64,000 bases of DNA from positions 1 through 64,000 of the forward strand of contig CAZOHT010000015.1 in the NCBI GenBank assembly GCA_964579825.1, given 5' to 3'. The position numbers and the translations under genes are program-made. This DNA comes from SPCO01 sp964579825 (lineage in GTDB: Bacteria; Chloroflexota; Limnocylindria; Limnocylindrales; CSP1-4). Every line of letters starts with the position of its first letter. Position 1 is the stretch's first letter. The notes beneath the pieces were generated by a model that was not told the origin of the DNA, did no database searches, and saw only the letters and a list, made by a program, of their open reading frames with translations. Shown here piece by piece: positions 7,982 to 16,919 of the stretch.

Positions 7982-10750
7982 CTACTTGTCGCGTTCGGGG
8001 CCGGTCAGGACCGCCTGGGCCGCGGCGAGCCGCGCGACCGGCACACGGAACGGCGAGCACGACACGTAGTCCAGCCCGATCCGCTCGCACTTGGCGATCG
8101 ACTCCGGGTCGCCGCCGTGCTCCCCGCAGATGCCGAGCTCGAGGTCCGGGCGCGTCGCGCGACCCTTGTCCACGGCCGTCTTCATCAGCCCCGCCACGGC
8201 GTCGTCCAGGGTCTGGAACGGGTTGACCGGCAGGATGCCGTCCTCGACGTACTTCAGCAGGAACCCGCCCTCGGCGTCGTCGCGGCTGTAGCCGAACGTC
8301 ATCTGGGTCAGGTCGTTGGTGCCGAAGCTGAAGAACGCCGCGTGGTGGGCGATCGCATCGGCGGTCAGGGCGCCACGCGGCACCTCGATCATCGTGCCGA
8401 AGACGTACTCGACCTCGACGCCGGCGGCCGCTTCGACGGCCTTCGCCTCGGCTTCGAGCAGCGCCTTCGTGGCCGACAGCTCGTTCACGTGGCCGACGAG
8501 CGGGATCATGATCTTGGCCTTCGGATGACCGCCCGCCGCCTTCACGGCGATGAGGCCGTTCAGGATGGCCCGGGTCTGGACCTTCACGAAGTCCGGGATC
8601 ATCAGGCCGAGACGGCAGCCGCGCAGGCCCAGCATCGGGTTCTGTTCGTGCATGGACCTGATGGCCGCGAGGAGCTCCCGGTCCTCATCGCTGGCCGAGT
8701 CGCCGGCGAGGGTGACCTTGACCAGCTGCTCTTCCAGGTTCGGCAGGAACTCGTGGAGCGGCGGGTCGATCAGGCGGATCACGACCGGCAGGCCGTCCAT
8801 CGCGCGGAAGATGCCCTCGAAATCGCCCTGCTGGAGGACTTCGAGCTTGGCCATGGCCTCGTCGAAGATGGCGATCGCCTCGACCTCGTCGGCGTCCAGC
8901 TCGGTGCCGGCGGCCCGCTTGGCCTTGGCCCGGGTCGCGACGTTGGCGACGAGGATCGCGCCGCGCACGATCTCGAGCCGCTCGCCCTCGCGGAACATGT
9001 GCTCGGTCCGGCACAGGCCGATCCCCTGCGCGCCATAGCTGCGCGCCATGGCCGCCTCTTCGGGCTTGTCCGCGTTCGTCCAGACCTGCATCCGGCGGAC
9101 CTCGTCGGCCCAGCCCAGGATGCGCTGCAACTCAGGCTGATCCTCGAACCGGGCCGAGACCGTCGGCAAGGCCCCGACGAACACCTCGCCGGTGCTGCCG
9201 TCAACGCTGATCCAGTCGCCCTCGGCGAACGTGATGTCGTTGGCGGTGGCGGTCTTCGTGCGGTAGTCCACGGTCAGCTCGTGGCAGCCCGCGACGCACG
9301 GCTTGCCGATCTGGCGGGCGACGACGGCGGCGTGGCTGGTGGCACCGCCGCGGGCGGTCAGGATGCCCTGCGCGACGGCCATGCCATGGAAGTCGTCCGG
9401 CGAGGTCTCGACGCGAACGAGCACGACCCGCTCCCCCGCCGCGACCCAGTCGACCGCGGTGTCGGCATCGAACACGGCCTTGCCGACGGCCGCGCCGGGC
9501 GAGGCGTTGAGGCCCTTGGCGATGCGGGCCGCCGTCGCGCGGGCTGCCGGGTCGAACTGGTCGCGCAGGAGCTGGTCGACATGGGCAGGCTCGATGCGCA
9601 TGAGCGCCTCGTCCCGGGTGATCAGGCCCTCGTCGACGAGGTCGGCGGCGATCCGGACGGCCGCCGCGGCGGTCCGCTTGGCGGAGCGCGTCTGGAGCAT
9701 GTACAGCTTGCCGCGCTCGATGGTGAACTCGAGGTCCTGGACGTCGCGGTAGTGGCGCTCCAGCTGCTCCCCGATGCGCAGGAACTCCCCGTAGACCGCG
9801 GGCATGTCCGTCGCCATCTGGCTGATCTTCGGCGCGGTCCGGATGCCGGCGACGACGTCCTCGCCCTGGGCATTGGTCAGGTACTCGCCATAGAGGACCT
9901 TCTCGCCCGTGTTCGGGTCACGGGTGAACGCGACGCCCGTCCCGGAGTCGTCGCCCATGTTGCCGAAGACCATCGTCACGACGTTGACCGCCGTGCCCAG
10001 GTCGTGGGCGATCTTCTGGTTCTCGCGATAGTCCCGGGCCCGCTTGCCGAACCAGCTCGCGAAGACGGCCTTGATGGCCAGGTCCAGCTGGTCGTACGGG
10101 TCGCTCGGGAACGGCCGGCCGGTGTCGGCCAGGACGATCGCCTTGAACTCACCGGCGAGCGCCTCCAGTGCGGCGGCATCGAGATCGGTGTCCTGGGCCG
10201 CGCCGTGGGCGTGCTTGGCAGCGTCCAGCGCGTGATCGAAGCGCTCGCCCTTCACGTCCATGACGATCCGGCCGAACATCTGGATGAACCGGCGATAGGC
10301 GTCCCAGCCGAAGCGCTCGTTGCCGGTCAGCGCGACCAGGCCGTGAAGCGTCTCCTCGTTGAGCCCCAGGTTGAGGACCGTGTCCATCATCCCGGGCATC
10401 GAGAACTTGGCGCCGGAGCGCACGCTCACCAGGAGCGGATCCGCGGCGTTCCCGAAACCCTTGCCGGTCAGCGCCTCCACCTCCTTGACCGCCTCGAGCA
10501 CGTCCGCCCAGAGGCCATCCGGGAGCTGTTCGCCAGCCGAGAAGTAGTCGTTGCAGGCCTCGGTCGTGATCGTGAAGCCCGGGGGCACCGGCAGGCCCGC
10601 GTTCGTCATCTCGGCGAGGCCCGCGCCCTTGCCGCCGAGCAGGTCGCGCATGCTCGAATCGCCCTCGGCCTTCCCGCCGCCCCAGGCGTAGATGTAGCGC
10701 TTGGCGGCCTGGTGGGTGCGGTCGCCGGTGGCGGACGTCGAGGTGGGCAT
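7982..10750 (-). CDS. ppdK: Pyruvate, phosphate dikinase
   Basis: A 922-aa cytoplasmic enzyme that reversibly converts pyruvate, ATP and phosphate to PEP, AMP and PPi. The N-terminal ATP-grasp region begins with YIYAWGGGKAEG and GGKGAGLAEMTNAGLPVPPG. The swivelling phosphohistidine is His473 in GGATSHAAVVARQIGKP. The C-terminal PEP/pyruvate barrel has catalytic Cys875 in GICGEHGGDPES. Length and motifs fit a full, intact protein. GGAGGA lies about 10 nt upstream of the start, and a TACAAT -10-like hexamer lies 72 nt upstream. It is divergent from fpr, so gluconeogenic and redox functions share one control region. Confidence 0.97.
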   Translation of the reverse strand: MPTSTSATGDRTHQAAKRYIYAWGGGKAEGDSSMRDLLGGKGAGLAEMTNAGLPVPPGFTITTEACNDYFSAGEQLPDGLWADVLEAVKEVEALTGKGFGNAADPLLVSVRSGAKFSMPGMMDTVLNLGLNEETLHGLVALTGNERFGWDAYRRFIQMFGRIVMDVKGERFDHALDAAKHAHGAAQDTDLDAAALEALAGEFKAIVLADTGRPFPSDPYDQLDLAIKAVFASWFGKRARDYRENQKIAHDLGTAVNVVTMVFGNMGDDSGTGVAFTRDPNTGEKVLYGEYLTNAQGEDVVAGIRTAPKISQMATDMPAVYGEFLRIGEQLERHYRDVQDLEFTIERGKLYMLQTRSAKRTAAAAVRIAADLVDEGLITRDEALMRIEPAHVDQLLRDQFDPAARATAARIAKGLNASPGAAVGKAVFDADTAVDWVAAGERVVLVRVETSPDDFHGMAVAQGILTARGGATSHAAVVARQIGKPCVAGCHELTVDYRTKTATANDITFAEGDWISVDGSTGEVFVGALPTVSARFEDQPELQRILGWADEVRRMQVWTNADKPEEAAMARSYGAQGIGLCRTEHMFREGERLEIVRGAILVANVATRAKAKRAAGTELDADEVEAIAIFDEAMAKLEVLQQGDFEGIFRAMDGLPVVIRLIDPPLHEFLPNLEEQLVKVTLAGDSASDEDRELLAAIRSMHEQNPMLGLRGCRLGLMIPDFVKVQTRAILNGLIAVKAAGGHPKAKIMIPLVGHVNELSATKALLEAEAKAVEAAAGVEVEYVFGTMIEVPRGALTADAIAHHAAFFSFGTNDLTQMTFGYSRDDAEGGFLLKYVEDGILPVNPFQTLDDAVAGLMKTAVDKGRATRPDLELGICGEHGGDPESIAKCERIGLDYVSCSPFRVPVARLAAAQAVLTGPERDK

Positions 10751-10821
10751 GGGGTGGGGATCCTCCGGACGGAACGGCAGCCACTGGCGGGCCGCGGGTG
10801 GGGTCGTCGTCTGTCAGGTGG

Positions 10822-10827
10822 ATTGTA
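10822..10827 (-). promoter_or_regulatory. -10-like TACAAT box for ppdK
   Basis: On the minus strand TACAAT matches five of six positions of the sigma-70 -10 consensus in very G+C-rich surroundings. It would give a leader of about 65 nt carrying the GGAGGA ribosome-binding site. No good -35 is seen at 16-18 bp. Confidence 0.4.
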
Positions 10828-10926
10828 CCGTCGCTCTCCGGGGTCATCGGGTTGCGCGTCGGTTGCGAGCGGTCGTCTCTGCGCGGCACGCGGCCTCCTC
10901 GGCCGCCCGGGCGTCCACGGACGCGT

Positions 10927-10932
10927 ACCATG
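10927..10932 (+). promoter_or_regulatory. -10-like TACCAT box before fpr
   Basis: TACCAT ends 5 nt before ATG 10938. Transcription from it would begin at or very near the start codon. No ribosome-binding site precedes the ATG. It is one of the leaderless-type starts. Confidence 0.4.
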
Positions 10933-10937
10933 GCTAC

Positions 10938-11780
10938 ATGACTGACATCACCGCGGACGCGGTCGACACCCGGGTCATCGAGCCCGAGGACGAGCGCTAC
11001 AACGCCACGCTCATCGGGCGCGAGGATCAGCACGAGAGCCTCGCCTACTTCTGGGTCAAGTTCGACGGTGACCCGACGCCGTTCGAGGCAGGCCAGTACA
11101 TGACCATCGGCGTGTTCGTCGACGGGAAGATCGTGCAGCGACCGTATTCGATCGCGTCGGCGCCATCCACCGCCGGCGACGGCTACGAGATGTACATCCG
11201 GCTCGTCCAGGGCGGCACGTTCACACCGCTCCTGTGGCGCCTGCCGGTCGGTGCGAGGATGCGGATGATCGGGCCGAAGGGCAAGTTCGTCCTGGAGCCG
11301 GAGGACGATCGGATCCACCTGTTCATCTCGTCCGGCACGGGCAATGCGCCGTTCGTGGCGATGATGCGCCAGGCCCTGCTGGACGGGGCCCCACGGCGAG
11401 CGGTGTTCCTGAGCGGCGTCTCGTACGAGGCGGACCTCGGGTATCGGCCGCTCCTGGAAGGGTGGGAGGCCGGCGGCGGCTACCCGGTCACGTACATCCC
11501 GACGGTGTCGCGCCCCGGCCATCCCGACAATGCGGGCTGGACCGGGAGAACGGGCCGCGTGGAGTCCATCGTGGGGCCGGTCTGTGAGGAGCTCGGGCTG
11601 ACCGAGGCGAACACCGTCGCGTACATCTGCGGGAACCCCGACATGATCCTGGCGGCCGAGGCGACCCTCCTCGAGCGCGGCTTTCCCGAGGCCTCGGTCA
11701 AGAAGGAGCTGTACTGGCCGAAGGGCAAGGAGCCCCAGGGCGCCACGACGAGCGAGATCGCCGCGAACGCCGACGAGTAG
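10938..11780 (+). CDS. fpr: Ferredoxin/flavodoxin-NADP+ reductase
   Basis: A 280-aa FAD enzyme that moves electrons between NADPH and ferredoxin or flavodoxin. The FAD-binding barrel has RPYSIASAP at 68-76, where R-x-Y-S contacts the flavin. The nucleotide fold has FISSGTGNAPFVAMM, and the C-terminal region has YICGNPDMI followed by KKELYWP. Length and layout match bacterial-type Fpr rather than plant FNR. ATG 10938 is chosen because upstream in-frame sequence is non-conserved and the TACCAT box sits 5 nt before it. It could work with the adjacent dikinase to balance reducing power, but that is inference. Confidence 0.88.
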   Translation: MTDITADAVDTRVIEPEDERYNATLIGREDQHESLAYFWVKFDGDPTPFEAGQYMTIGVFVDGKIVQRPYSIASAPSTAGDGYEMYIRLVQGGTFTPLLWRLPVGARMRMIGPKGKFVLEPEDDRIHLFISSGTGNAPFVAMMRQALLDGAPRRAVFLSGVSYEADLGYRPLLEGWEAGGGYPVTYIPTVSRPGHPDNAGWTGRTGRVESIVGPVCEELGLTEANTVAYICGNPDMILAAEATLLERGFPEASVKKELYWPKGKEPQGATTSEIAANADE

Positions 11781-12288
11781 CGCGACGGGTGGCAGCGGCC
11801 GGCGCGAGGGCCGACGCGACAGGCGACAGGCAAGAGGCGCGGCCCGGCGGCGCAGGCNNNNNNNNNNNNNNNNNNNNNNNNNNNNNNNNNNNNNNNNNNN
11901 NNNNNNNNNNNNNNNNNNNNNNNNNNNNNNNNNNNNNNNNNNNNNNNNNNNNNNNNNCGCGAGGGCCGACGCGACAGGCGACAGGCAAGAGGCGCGGCCC
12001 GGCGGCGCAGGCGGACGGGTCGCGCGGCACCACTCGGCCGCCAGACGTTCGCATCCAGCCACCGGGCGACTGGTATCCCGGGCTGGCACGCTCTTGCGTG
12101 TCAGCCAGCCGCCACACGGCTCGGATGCGACCAACGGACACCCGGATCGACGATCACGGCTGGGAACCGAGCGTGTGAACGGCCGTCCGCCTCGAACCAT
12201 GGCGCGACTTGACTGCATACCAGTCACGTGATGGCTAGCTGGTAACCGCTCGAGGCCGACCGCACCAGGATGCTGCCTCGATTCCGCC
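11781..12288. other. 508-bp non-coding interval containing assembly gap 1
   Basis: It lies between the convergent 3' ends of fpr (plus) and glyS (minus). It holds a 55-bp sequence on both sides of 100 Ns (listed separately); removing the artefact leaves about 353 bp. Near the glyS end, TACCAG (12218-12223) and CTGGTA (12239-12244) form short inverted arms around TCACGTGA. This is a weak hairpin candidate for the end of glyS. No gene or RNA is recognised. Confidence 0.6.
11803..12012. repeat. Assembly gap 1: 100 Ns flanked by the same 55 bp
   Basis: Bases 11803-11857 and 11958-12012 are identical over 55 bp, and 11858-11957 are Ns. An exact repeat abutting both gap edges is what remains when two contigs overlapping by one k-mer (k=55) are scaffolded without merging. 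The real sequence most likely has one copy and no gap. Confidence 0.85.
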
Positions 12289-13707
12289 TCAGCTGGCTCG
12301 CGCAGCGTCCAGGCGATCCAGGATCAAGCGCGTCACGTTCTCGGCCGGGATGCGCTCCTGGGTCATCGTGTCGCGGTCGCGCACGGTGACGGCTCCGTCC
12401 TCCAGCGAGTCCACGTCCACGGTCACGCACCAGGGCGTCCCGATCTCGTCCTGGCGGCGATACAGCTTGCCGATGGCGGCCGTGTCGTCGTAGACGGCCA
12501 TCGTGTGGCGCTGCAGATCCGCCTTGATCCGGTGGCACAGCTCCACGATCTCGGGCCGCTTCTTCAGCAGCGGAAGGACCGCCACCTTGTAGGGCGCCAG
12601 GTCCGGATGGAGCGCCAGCGACACGCGCTGCTCGCCACGGACCTCCTCCTCGCGATAGGCATCGATGAGGAACGTGAAGGCGGCCCGGTCCGCACCCGCC
12701 GCCGTCTCGACGATCCACGGGATGACGTGCTCGTCCGTGGCTTGGTCGAAGTACTCCAGCTTCTCGCCGGACGCCTCCGAGTGGCGGGACAGGTCGAAGT
12801 CGCCCCGGTTGTGGACCCCCTCCAGCTCCTTCCAGCCGAACGGGAAGCGGTATTCGACGTCGATCGCCTTCTTCGCGTAGTGGGCCAGCTCATCCGGCGC
12901 GTGCTCGCGCAGTCGAAGGCGCTCCGGCGCGACCCCGTAGCGCGTATACCAGTCGAGTCGGCGCGGGAGCCAGTCCTCGAAGGCGGCCGCCGCCTCGGCC
13001 TCCGGGCGGACGAAGTACTGCATCTCCATCTGTTCGAATTCGCGCATCCGGAAGACGAAGTTGCCGGGGCTGATCTCGTTGCGGAAGCTCTTGCCGATCT
13101 GGGCGATGCCGAATGGCAACTTCTTGCGTGAGCTCTGCTGGACGTTCTTGAAGTTGACGTACGAGCCCTGGGCGGTCTCCGGACGCAGGTAGATGACCGA
13201 GGCGTCTTCCTCGACCGGGCCCATGAACGTCTTGAACATGAGGTTGAACCGGCGTGGCGCGGAGAGGGGTCCTCCGTCGTTGGGGCACGTCAGGCCAAGC
13301 CGTTCGACGATCGTCTCGTCGCGCAGGTCCGTGGCGCTCAGGTCTTCGGCACCCGGCAGTTCGTCCAGGCGGTAGCGACGACGACAGGTCGCGCACTCGA
13401 CGAGCGGATCGCTGAAGGAACCGACGTGGCCGGACGTGACCCACACCTGCGGGTGCATGAGGATCCCGGCGTCCAGGCCGACGATGTCGTCGCGCTCCTG
13501 GACCATGCTCCGCCACCAGGCCCGCTTGACGTTGTTCTTGAGCTCGACGCCGAGGGGCCCGTAGTCCCATACCGCGTTGATGCCGCCGTAGATCTCGGAG
13601 CTCGGGTAGATGAAGCCGCGGCGCTTGCTCAGCGACACGATCGTGTCGAGCTGGGCGACGGCGGGCGCGACGTCGTTCGGGTCGCGTTCGGGCGTGGGGG
13701 TGGTCAC
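12289..13707 (-). CDS. glyS: Glycyl-tRNA synthetase (dimeric, single-chain type)
   Basis: A 472-aa class II aminoacyl-tRNA synthetase charging tRNA-Gly. Motifs visible: the N-terminal IVSLSKRRGFIYPSSEIYGG and WDYGPLGVELKNN; motif 2 around FGIAQIGKSFRNEISPGNF with FRMREFEQMEMQYF; and the C-terminal anticodon-binding domain (APYKVAVLPLLKKRPEIVE). This is the alpha2 form, not the alpha2beta2 form. The start is GTG with GGAGA eight nt upstream. A TAGCAT hexamer lies about 60 nt upstream (13766-13771). It follows the recO operon by 108 nt, so it may have its own promoter. Confidence 0.95.
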   Translation of the reverse strand: MTTPTPERDPNDVAPAVAQLDTIVSLSKRRGFIYPSSEIYGGINAVWDYGPLGVELKNNVKRAWWRSMVQERDDIVGLDAGILMHPQVWVTSGHVGSFSDPLVECATCRRRYRLDELPGAEDLSATDLRDETIVERLGLTCPNDGGPLSAPRRFNLMFKTFMGPVEEDASVIYLRPETAQGSYVNFKNVQQSSRKKLPFGIAQIGKSFRNEISPGNFVFRMREFEQMEMQYFVRPEAEAAAAFEDWLPRRLDWYTRYGVAPERLRLREHAPDELAHYAKKAIDVEYRFPFGWKELEGVHNRGDFDLSRHSEASGEKLEYFDQATDEHVIPWIVETAAGADRAAFTFLIDAYREEEVRGEQRVSLALHPDLAPYKVAVLPLLKKRPEIVELCHRIKADLQRHTMAVYDDTAAIGKLYRRQDEIGTPWCVTVDVDSLEDGAVTVRDRDTMTQERIPAENVTRLILDRLDAARAS

Positions 13708-13815
13708 GTGGGTCTCCGCTGATACGCGACCGTGGCATGGCCGCGCGGGATGGGTTGCGTCGCGGATGCTACCAGAGCGTGCGTGAGCGACCGCCCGTGA
13801 CCGCGCCCAGCGGGA

Positions 13816-15021
13816 CTACATCGCGGGCAACGCCTCGGCCAGGACACGCAGCGCGTTGCCGCCCATGACCCGGGCGATCTCGTCGTCCTTGAACCCGGCC
13901 AGGATGAGCGCATCGGTGACCTGGACGAGGCCGGTCGCATCGAACGGCGTCTGGACGCCGCCGTCGAAGTCGGAGCCGAGCGCGACGTGGTCCATGCCGG
14001 CGACGTTCGTGGCGTGCTTGATCGACCGGGCGATCGCCTCCGCGTCGGCGCCCCCGGAGGCCGTCTCCCAGAACCCGATCCCGATCAACCCGCCGGTCGC
14101 CGCGATGCCGCGGAGATGATCGTCGGACAGGTTCCGGGCGTTGTCGGCGACGCCGCGGACACCGGTATGGGAGGCGACGACCGGCCGGGTCGCGACGGCA
14201 AGGACGTCGTCGATCGTCAACGCCGACGCGTGGGCGACGTCGACGAGCATCGAGCGCGTCTCCATCCGCCGGATGAGCTCATGGCCGGCCGGCGTCAGGC
14301 CACCCTTCTCCACCCCGTGCGCGGAGCCGCTGAACGCGTTGTCGAAGAAGTGGCACGGCGCCATCATCCGGAAGCCGGCATCGAAGACGACATCGACGTT
14401 GGCCGGGTCGTCATCGAGCGCGTGCGCACCTTCGATGGCCAGGAGGCCGGCGGTGACCGGCCAGCTCGGCGTCCGCCGGGCGAGATGCGCCGAGAGGTCC
14501 GCCGCGGACCGGATGATCGTGAGCCGGCCGGACGAACGGCGGGCCATGGCGTCGGCCCGGGCAGCCATGTGGAGCGCGCGAGCCATCAAGCTGCGCCAGG
14601 TCGCCGCCGGCCAGCCCTGCGCGATCGCGAGTAGGACGATGTCATCGCTGTCGCCCGTGTTTCGGTCGATGTTCAGGTGGCGTGGCGACTTGGTCGACGC
14701 CGCGAAGACCTGGAGGGCCACGTTCCCGTCGACCAGCCGCGGGACGTCGACGTGGCCGCGATCCCCGCGGACGAGCAGGTCCCGGCCCCACAGCAGCGAG
14801 TCGGCGTGCAGGTCGGCGACGAGCAGGCGTTCATGCAGGACGCGGGCCCGTTCCGAGGCGGCGTACGGCGGGACGAAGGTGGTCGCGTTGAGCCGACGTT
14901 CGGCCCGCGCGACCAGCCGGCGCCCGGCCGCCCGACTCCCGGCCAGCGCGGCAAGGCCGGCCGCGGTGGCGAGGACCATCCCGCTCGCCCCGGTGGCCAG
15001 CGCCCGCCGGCGAGATGTCAT
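13816..15021 (-). CDS. Membrane dipeptidase-like protein (peptidase M19)
   Basis: A 401-aa zinc dipeptidase. The N-terminus SRRRALATG followed by a hydrophobic run (MVLATAAGLAALAG) looks like a twin-arginine or signal-anchor sequence, placing the enzyme outside the membrane. Metal-site motifs are present in order: DLHADSLLWG (His, Asp), LLAIEGAHALD (bridging Glu), VDVAHAS and ASHTGVRG (His). A further DHVALGSDFDGG is typical of the family. The substrate is probably a dipeptide with a C-terminal D- or L-residue, not resolvable here. ATG 15021 is chosen because the twin-arginine begins two residues later. It is last in a four-gene unit with recO, GNAT and PPOX. Confidence 0.9.
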   Translation of the reverse strand: MTSRRRALATGASGMVLATAAGLAALAGSRAAGRRLVARAERRLNATTFVPPYAASERARVLHERLLVADLHADSLLWGRDLLVRGDRGHVDVPRLVDGNVALQVFAASTKSPRHLNIDRNTGDSDDIVLLAIAQGWPAATWRSLMARALHMAARADAMARRSSGRLTIIRSAADLSAHLARRTPSWPVTAGLLAIEGAHALDDDPANVDVVFDAGFRMMAPCHFFDNAFSGSAHGVEKGGLTPAGHELIRRMETRSMLVDVAHASALTIDDVLAVATRPVVASHTGVRGVADNARNLSDDHLRGIAATGGLIGIGFWETASGGADAEAIARSIKHATNVAGMDHVALGSDFDGGVQTPFDATGLVQVTDALILAGFKDDEIARVMGGNALRVLAEALPAM

Positions 15022-15031
15022 CGCACGGCGC

Positions 15032-15457
15032 TCAACCGATTCGCCAGCGCGTCGGTCGGATGAGGATGGCGATCGGGTACTCGGCAGCGAAGTAGGCGGC
15101 CGTCCAGCCGTAGCCATCCAGCATCCCCTGGTACTTCTCGAGATAGGCGGGGTGCTGGTCCGCCGGCACGTACGTCAGGTCGACACGGGCCTCCCCCTCC
15201 ATCGTGACGACGTCGCCGCCGGCGGGATCCGTGTTGAGGTTGAAGGCGACGAGCGGCCGGTCTGCCACGTTGCCGTTGCGCGGGGCCCGCTTGCCCGAGT
15301 AGATGAGGACCTCGCCATCCACCCACAGGAACCAGATCGGCGAGCTCTGCGGCTGGCCGTCCGGGTTCGTGGTGGTCAGCCAGCCGATCTTCTCCGCATC
15401 CAGTCGCTCCAGGGTCCGCGCCCCGACGGGCGTGCCGGGATCGATCGTCTTCGTCAT
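15032..15457 (-). CDS. PPOX-class (pyridoxamine 5'-phosphate oxidase-like) F420-dependent oxidoreductase
   Basis: A 141-aa split-barrel flavin/F420-binding protein. Visible features: the opening LDAEKIGWLTTTNPDGQPQ and strand SSPIWFLWVDGEVLIYSG, then NVADRPLVAFNLNTD and the C-terminal RPTRWRIG. These fit the small F420-dependent PPOX group widespread in Actinobacteria and Chloroflexota; an FMN or heme cofactor cannot be excluded. A strong AAGGAGGA ribosome-binding site precedes ATG 15457, which overlaps the upstream GNAT stop as ATGA. The substrate is unknown. Confidence 0.75.
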   Translation of the reverse strand: MTKTIDPGTPVGARTLERLDAEKIGWLTTTNPDGQPQSSPIWFLWVDGEVLIYSGKRAPRNGNVADRPLVAFNLNTDPAGGDVVTMEGEARVDLTYVPADQHPAYLEKYQGMLDGYGWTAAYFAAEYPIAILIRPTRWRIG

Positions 15458-15957
15458 GCGTCCTCCTTCGCTCGGTCGGTCAGGTCCAGCCGCAGGACGG
15501 TCTCGCCCCACTTGCTCTCGCCGTTGTCCACGAACCCGTAGCGCTCGTAGAACGGCTGGGGCCCACCCTCGCCGCGCTGGCAGCTGGTCCACAGGACGTC
15601 GGCGCCGGGTCGGGTCCGCAGGTACGCCACGACCGCGTCGATGGTGGCGGCGCCGTACCCGCGCCCCTGGTACCGCTCGTCGACCAGGAGGCGCCACAGG
15701 TAGTACGGCCCGATGATGTCGTCATCCGCCGCGAGGGTCTCGGCCGGGATTCCGTCACTGATCATCACGAAGCCCACGAGCGCCTCGCCGTCGTGGACGG
15801 ACCACATCCGCGGACAGGCCCTGGCGTCCTCGATGGCGTCCTCGAAGTGGCTCTCCATGGACCCGAGGAAGCGCTCCTGGCCGGGCCCGCGGCGGAGCGT
15901 CAGGACCGCGTCCCGATCGACCTCGCTGACGATGTCGCGCAGCTGGACGGTCGCCAT
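15454..15957 (-). CDS. GNAT-family N-acetyltransferase
   Basis: A 167-aa acetyl-CoA-dependent acetyltransferase. The acetyl-CoA loop is YLWRLLVDERYQGRGYGAA (R/Q-x-x-G-x-G/A form), and the C-terminal PFYERYGFVDNGE is the usual strand-6 motif. The N-terminal REx-like VHDGEALVGFVMIS and the overall order resemble diamine/spermidine acetyltransferases, but the substrate is not established. It shares TGATG with recO upstream and ATGA with the PPOX gene downstream. Confidence 0.8.
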   Translation of the reverse strand: MATVQLRDIVSEVDRDAVLTLRRGPGQERFLGSMESHFEDAIEDARACPRMWSVHDGEALVGFVMISDGIPAETLAADDDIIGPYYLWRLLVDERYQGRGYGAATIDAVVAYLRTRPGADVLWTSCQRGEGGPQPFYERYGFVDNGESKWGETVLRLDLTDRAKEDA

Positions 15958-16778
15958 CAGCCGACTCCCGGGGCCGCCGGCGTCGGGCCCACCGGGGACG
16001 TCGGCGTCGTGCCGACCGGGGCGTGCCGGACCTCGTCGAGGAACGCCAGCGAGCGCGCCTCACGCTCCAGCGCGACGCGCATGAAGTCGCGCAGCGCGGC
16101 CTCGGTCTCGCCCTCGACCACCGCGGACTGGCGCAGTCCGGCGATGGCCTCGATATCGAGGCGCTGGTAGGCCTTGAGCAGCTTGAGCGCGTCGAGCGAG
16201 AGTCCGGTCCGCTCGTACGGCGGCCCCGGGCAGCGCTGGCAGACGACACCGCCGAGCGGCGGGACCCAGCGGAAGCGCTCGTCCGACTCGACGACTCGGT
16301 CGCATTCGACGCAGCGGTCCACCTCGGGGCGCTGGCCAAGCTCATCGAGCAGGTGCATCTCGTACCAGCGGGCGACGCGACCGGGCGCCATCCCGGCATC
16401 GAGCAGCTCATAGGCGCGCTTGAGCAGGGCGTACAGCGGCTCCGACGCATGACGTTCCTCGAGCGATCGGTCGGTCAGCTCGGCGATGTACCAGGCGGTC
16501 GCCGCCGACTCGAGCGAGTCACGCAGGGTCAGCCAGGCGTGCCCGACGCGAACCTCGGTCACCACGTCGAACGTCCGCCCCCGAGCCAGGCCGACCGTCA
16601 GTTCGGCGAACGGCTCCAGGCTGCCACCCAGCCGCGACATCGGGCGGCGGATGCCCTTGGCGATGGCCTTGAGCTTGCCGCCGGTCGGCGTGATGAGGGT
16701 CAGGACCCGATCCGCCTCGCCCAGGTCGAAACGGGACAGGACGATGGCCTCGGTGGTGTAGCGGCGAGGAGCGGGCAT
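15957..16778 (-). CDS. recO: DNA repair protein RecO
   Basis: A 273-aa recombination mediator that loads RecA on SSB-coated DNA with RecF and RecR. The OB-fold N-terminus is RYTTEAIVLSRFDLGEADRV and TPTGGKLKAIAKGIRRP. A central helical bundle contains WYIAELTDRSLEE. A four-cysteine zinc site (CVEC near RPEVDR, and CQRC about 25 residues later) matches Gram-positive-type RecO. The C-terminal tail is Pro/Thr-rich and probably disordered. ATG 16778 was chosen over an upstream in-frame start because TACCGT lies 7 nt before it and the conserved region begins at once. It is the first gene of recO-GNAT-PPOX-M19. Confidence 0.92.
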   Translation of the reverse strand: MPAPRRYTTEAIVLSRFDLGEADRVLTLITPTGGKLKAIAKGIRRPMSRLGGSLEPFAELTVGLARGRTFDVVTEVRVGHAWLTLRDSLESAATAWYIAELTDRSLEERHASEPLYALLKRAYELLDAGMAPGRVARWYEMHLLDELGQRPEVDRCVECDRVVESDERFRWVPPLGGVVCQRCPGPPYERTGLSLDALKLLKAYQRLDIEAIAGLRQSAVVEGETEAALRDFMRVALEREARSLAFLDEVRHAPVGTTPTSPVGPTPAAPGVG

Positions 16779-16785
16779 CACGGCG

Positions 16786-16814
16786 ACGGTACAGCACCTC
16801 GCAGCCGGTGTCGC
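16786..16814 (-). promoter_or_regulatory. Candidate promoter for the recO operon
   Basis: On the minus strand GCGACA (16809-16814, four of six to TTGACA) is 17 bp from TACCGT (16786-16791). TACCGT ends 7 nt before ATG 16778, so the message would begin at or near the start codon. Confidence 0.4.
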
Positions 16815-16904
16815 GGTCTTGCGGATCCGGGGCGCTGGGGTGCCACGAGCCGGCGATGACGCGTGTCCCATCCAACAGGCTACCTGCAGACATCACGTTT
16901 CGTG

Positions 16905-16910
16905 TACACT
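16905..16910 (+). promoter_or_regulatory. -10-like TACACT box before the polyprenyl synthase
   Basis: TACACT ends 9 nt before ATG 16920 with no ribosome-binding site between. The same hexamer stands 8 nt before cdaA. No good -35 is seen. It is divergent from the recO promoter about 90 bp away. Confidence 0.4.
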
Positions 16911-16919
16911 CGCCGCACG

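Noticed and set aside
11803..12012. Real tandem duplication around the N runs
   Set aside because: Both gaps show exactly 55 bp of identity ending at the gap edges, and at gap 2 collapsing restores a gene. An assembly artefact explains this better.
13752..13771. TTGCGTC half-site near the glyS start
   Set aside because: A single half-site matching the palindrome family can occur by chance and has no partner arm.
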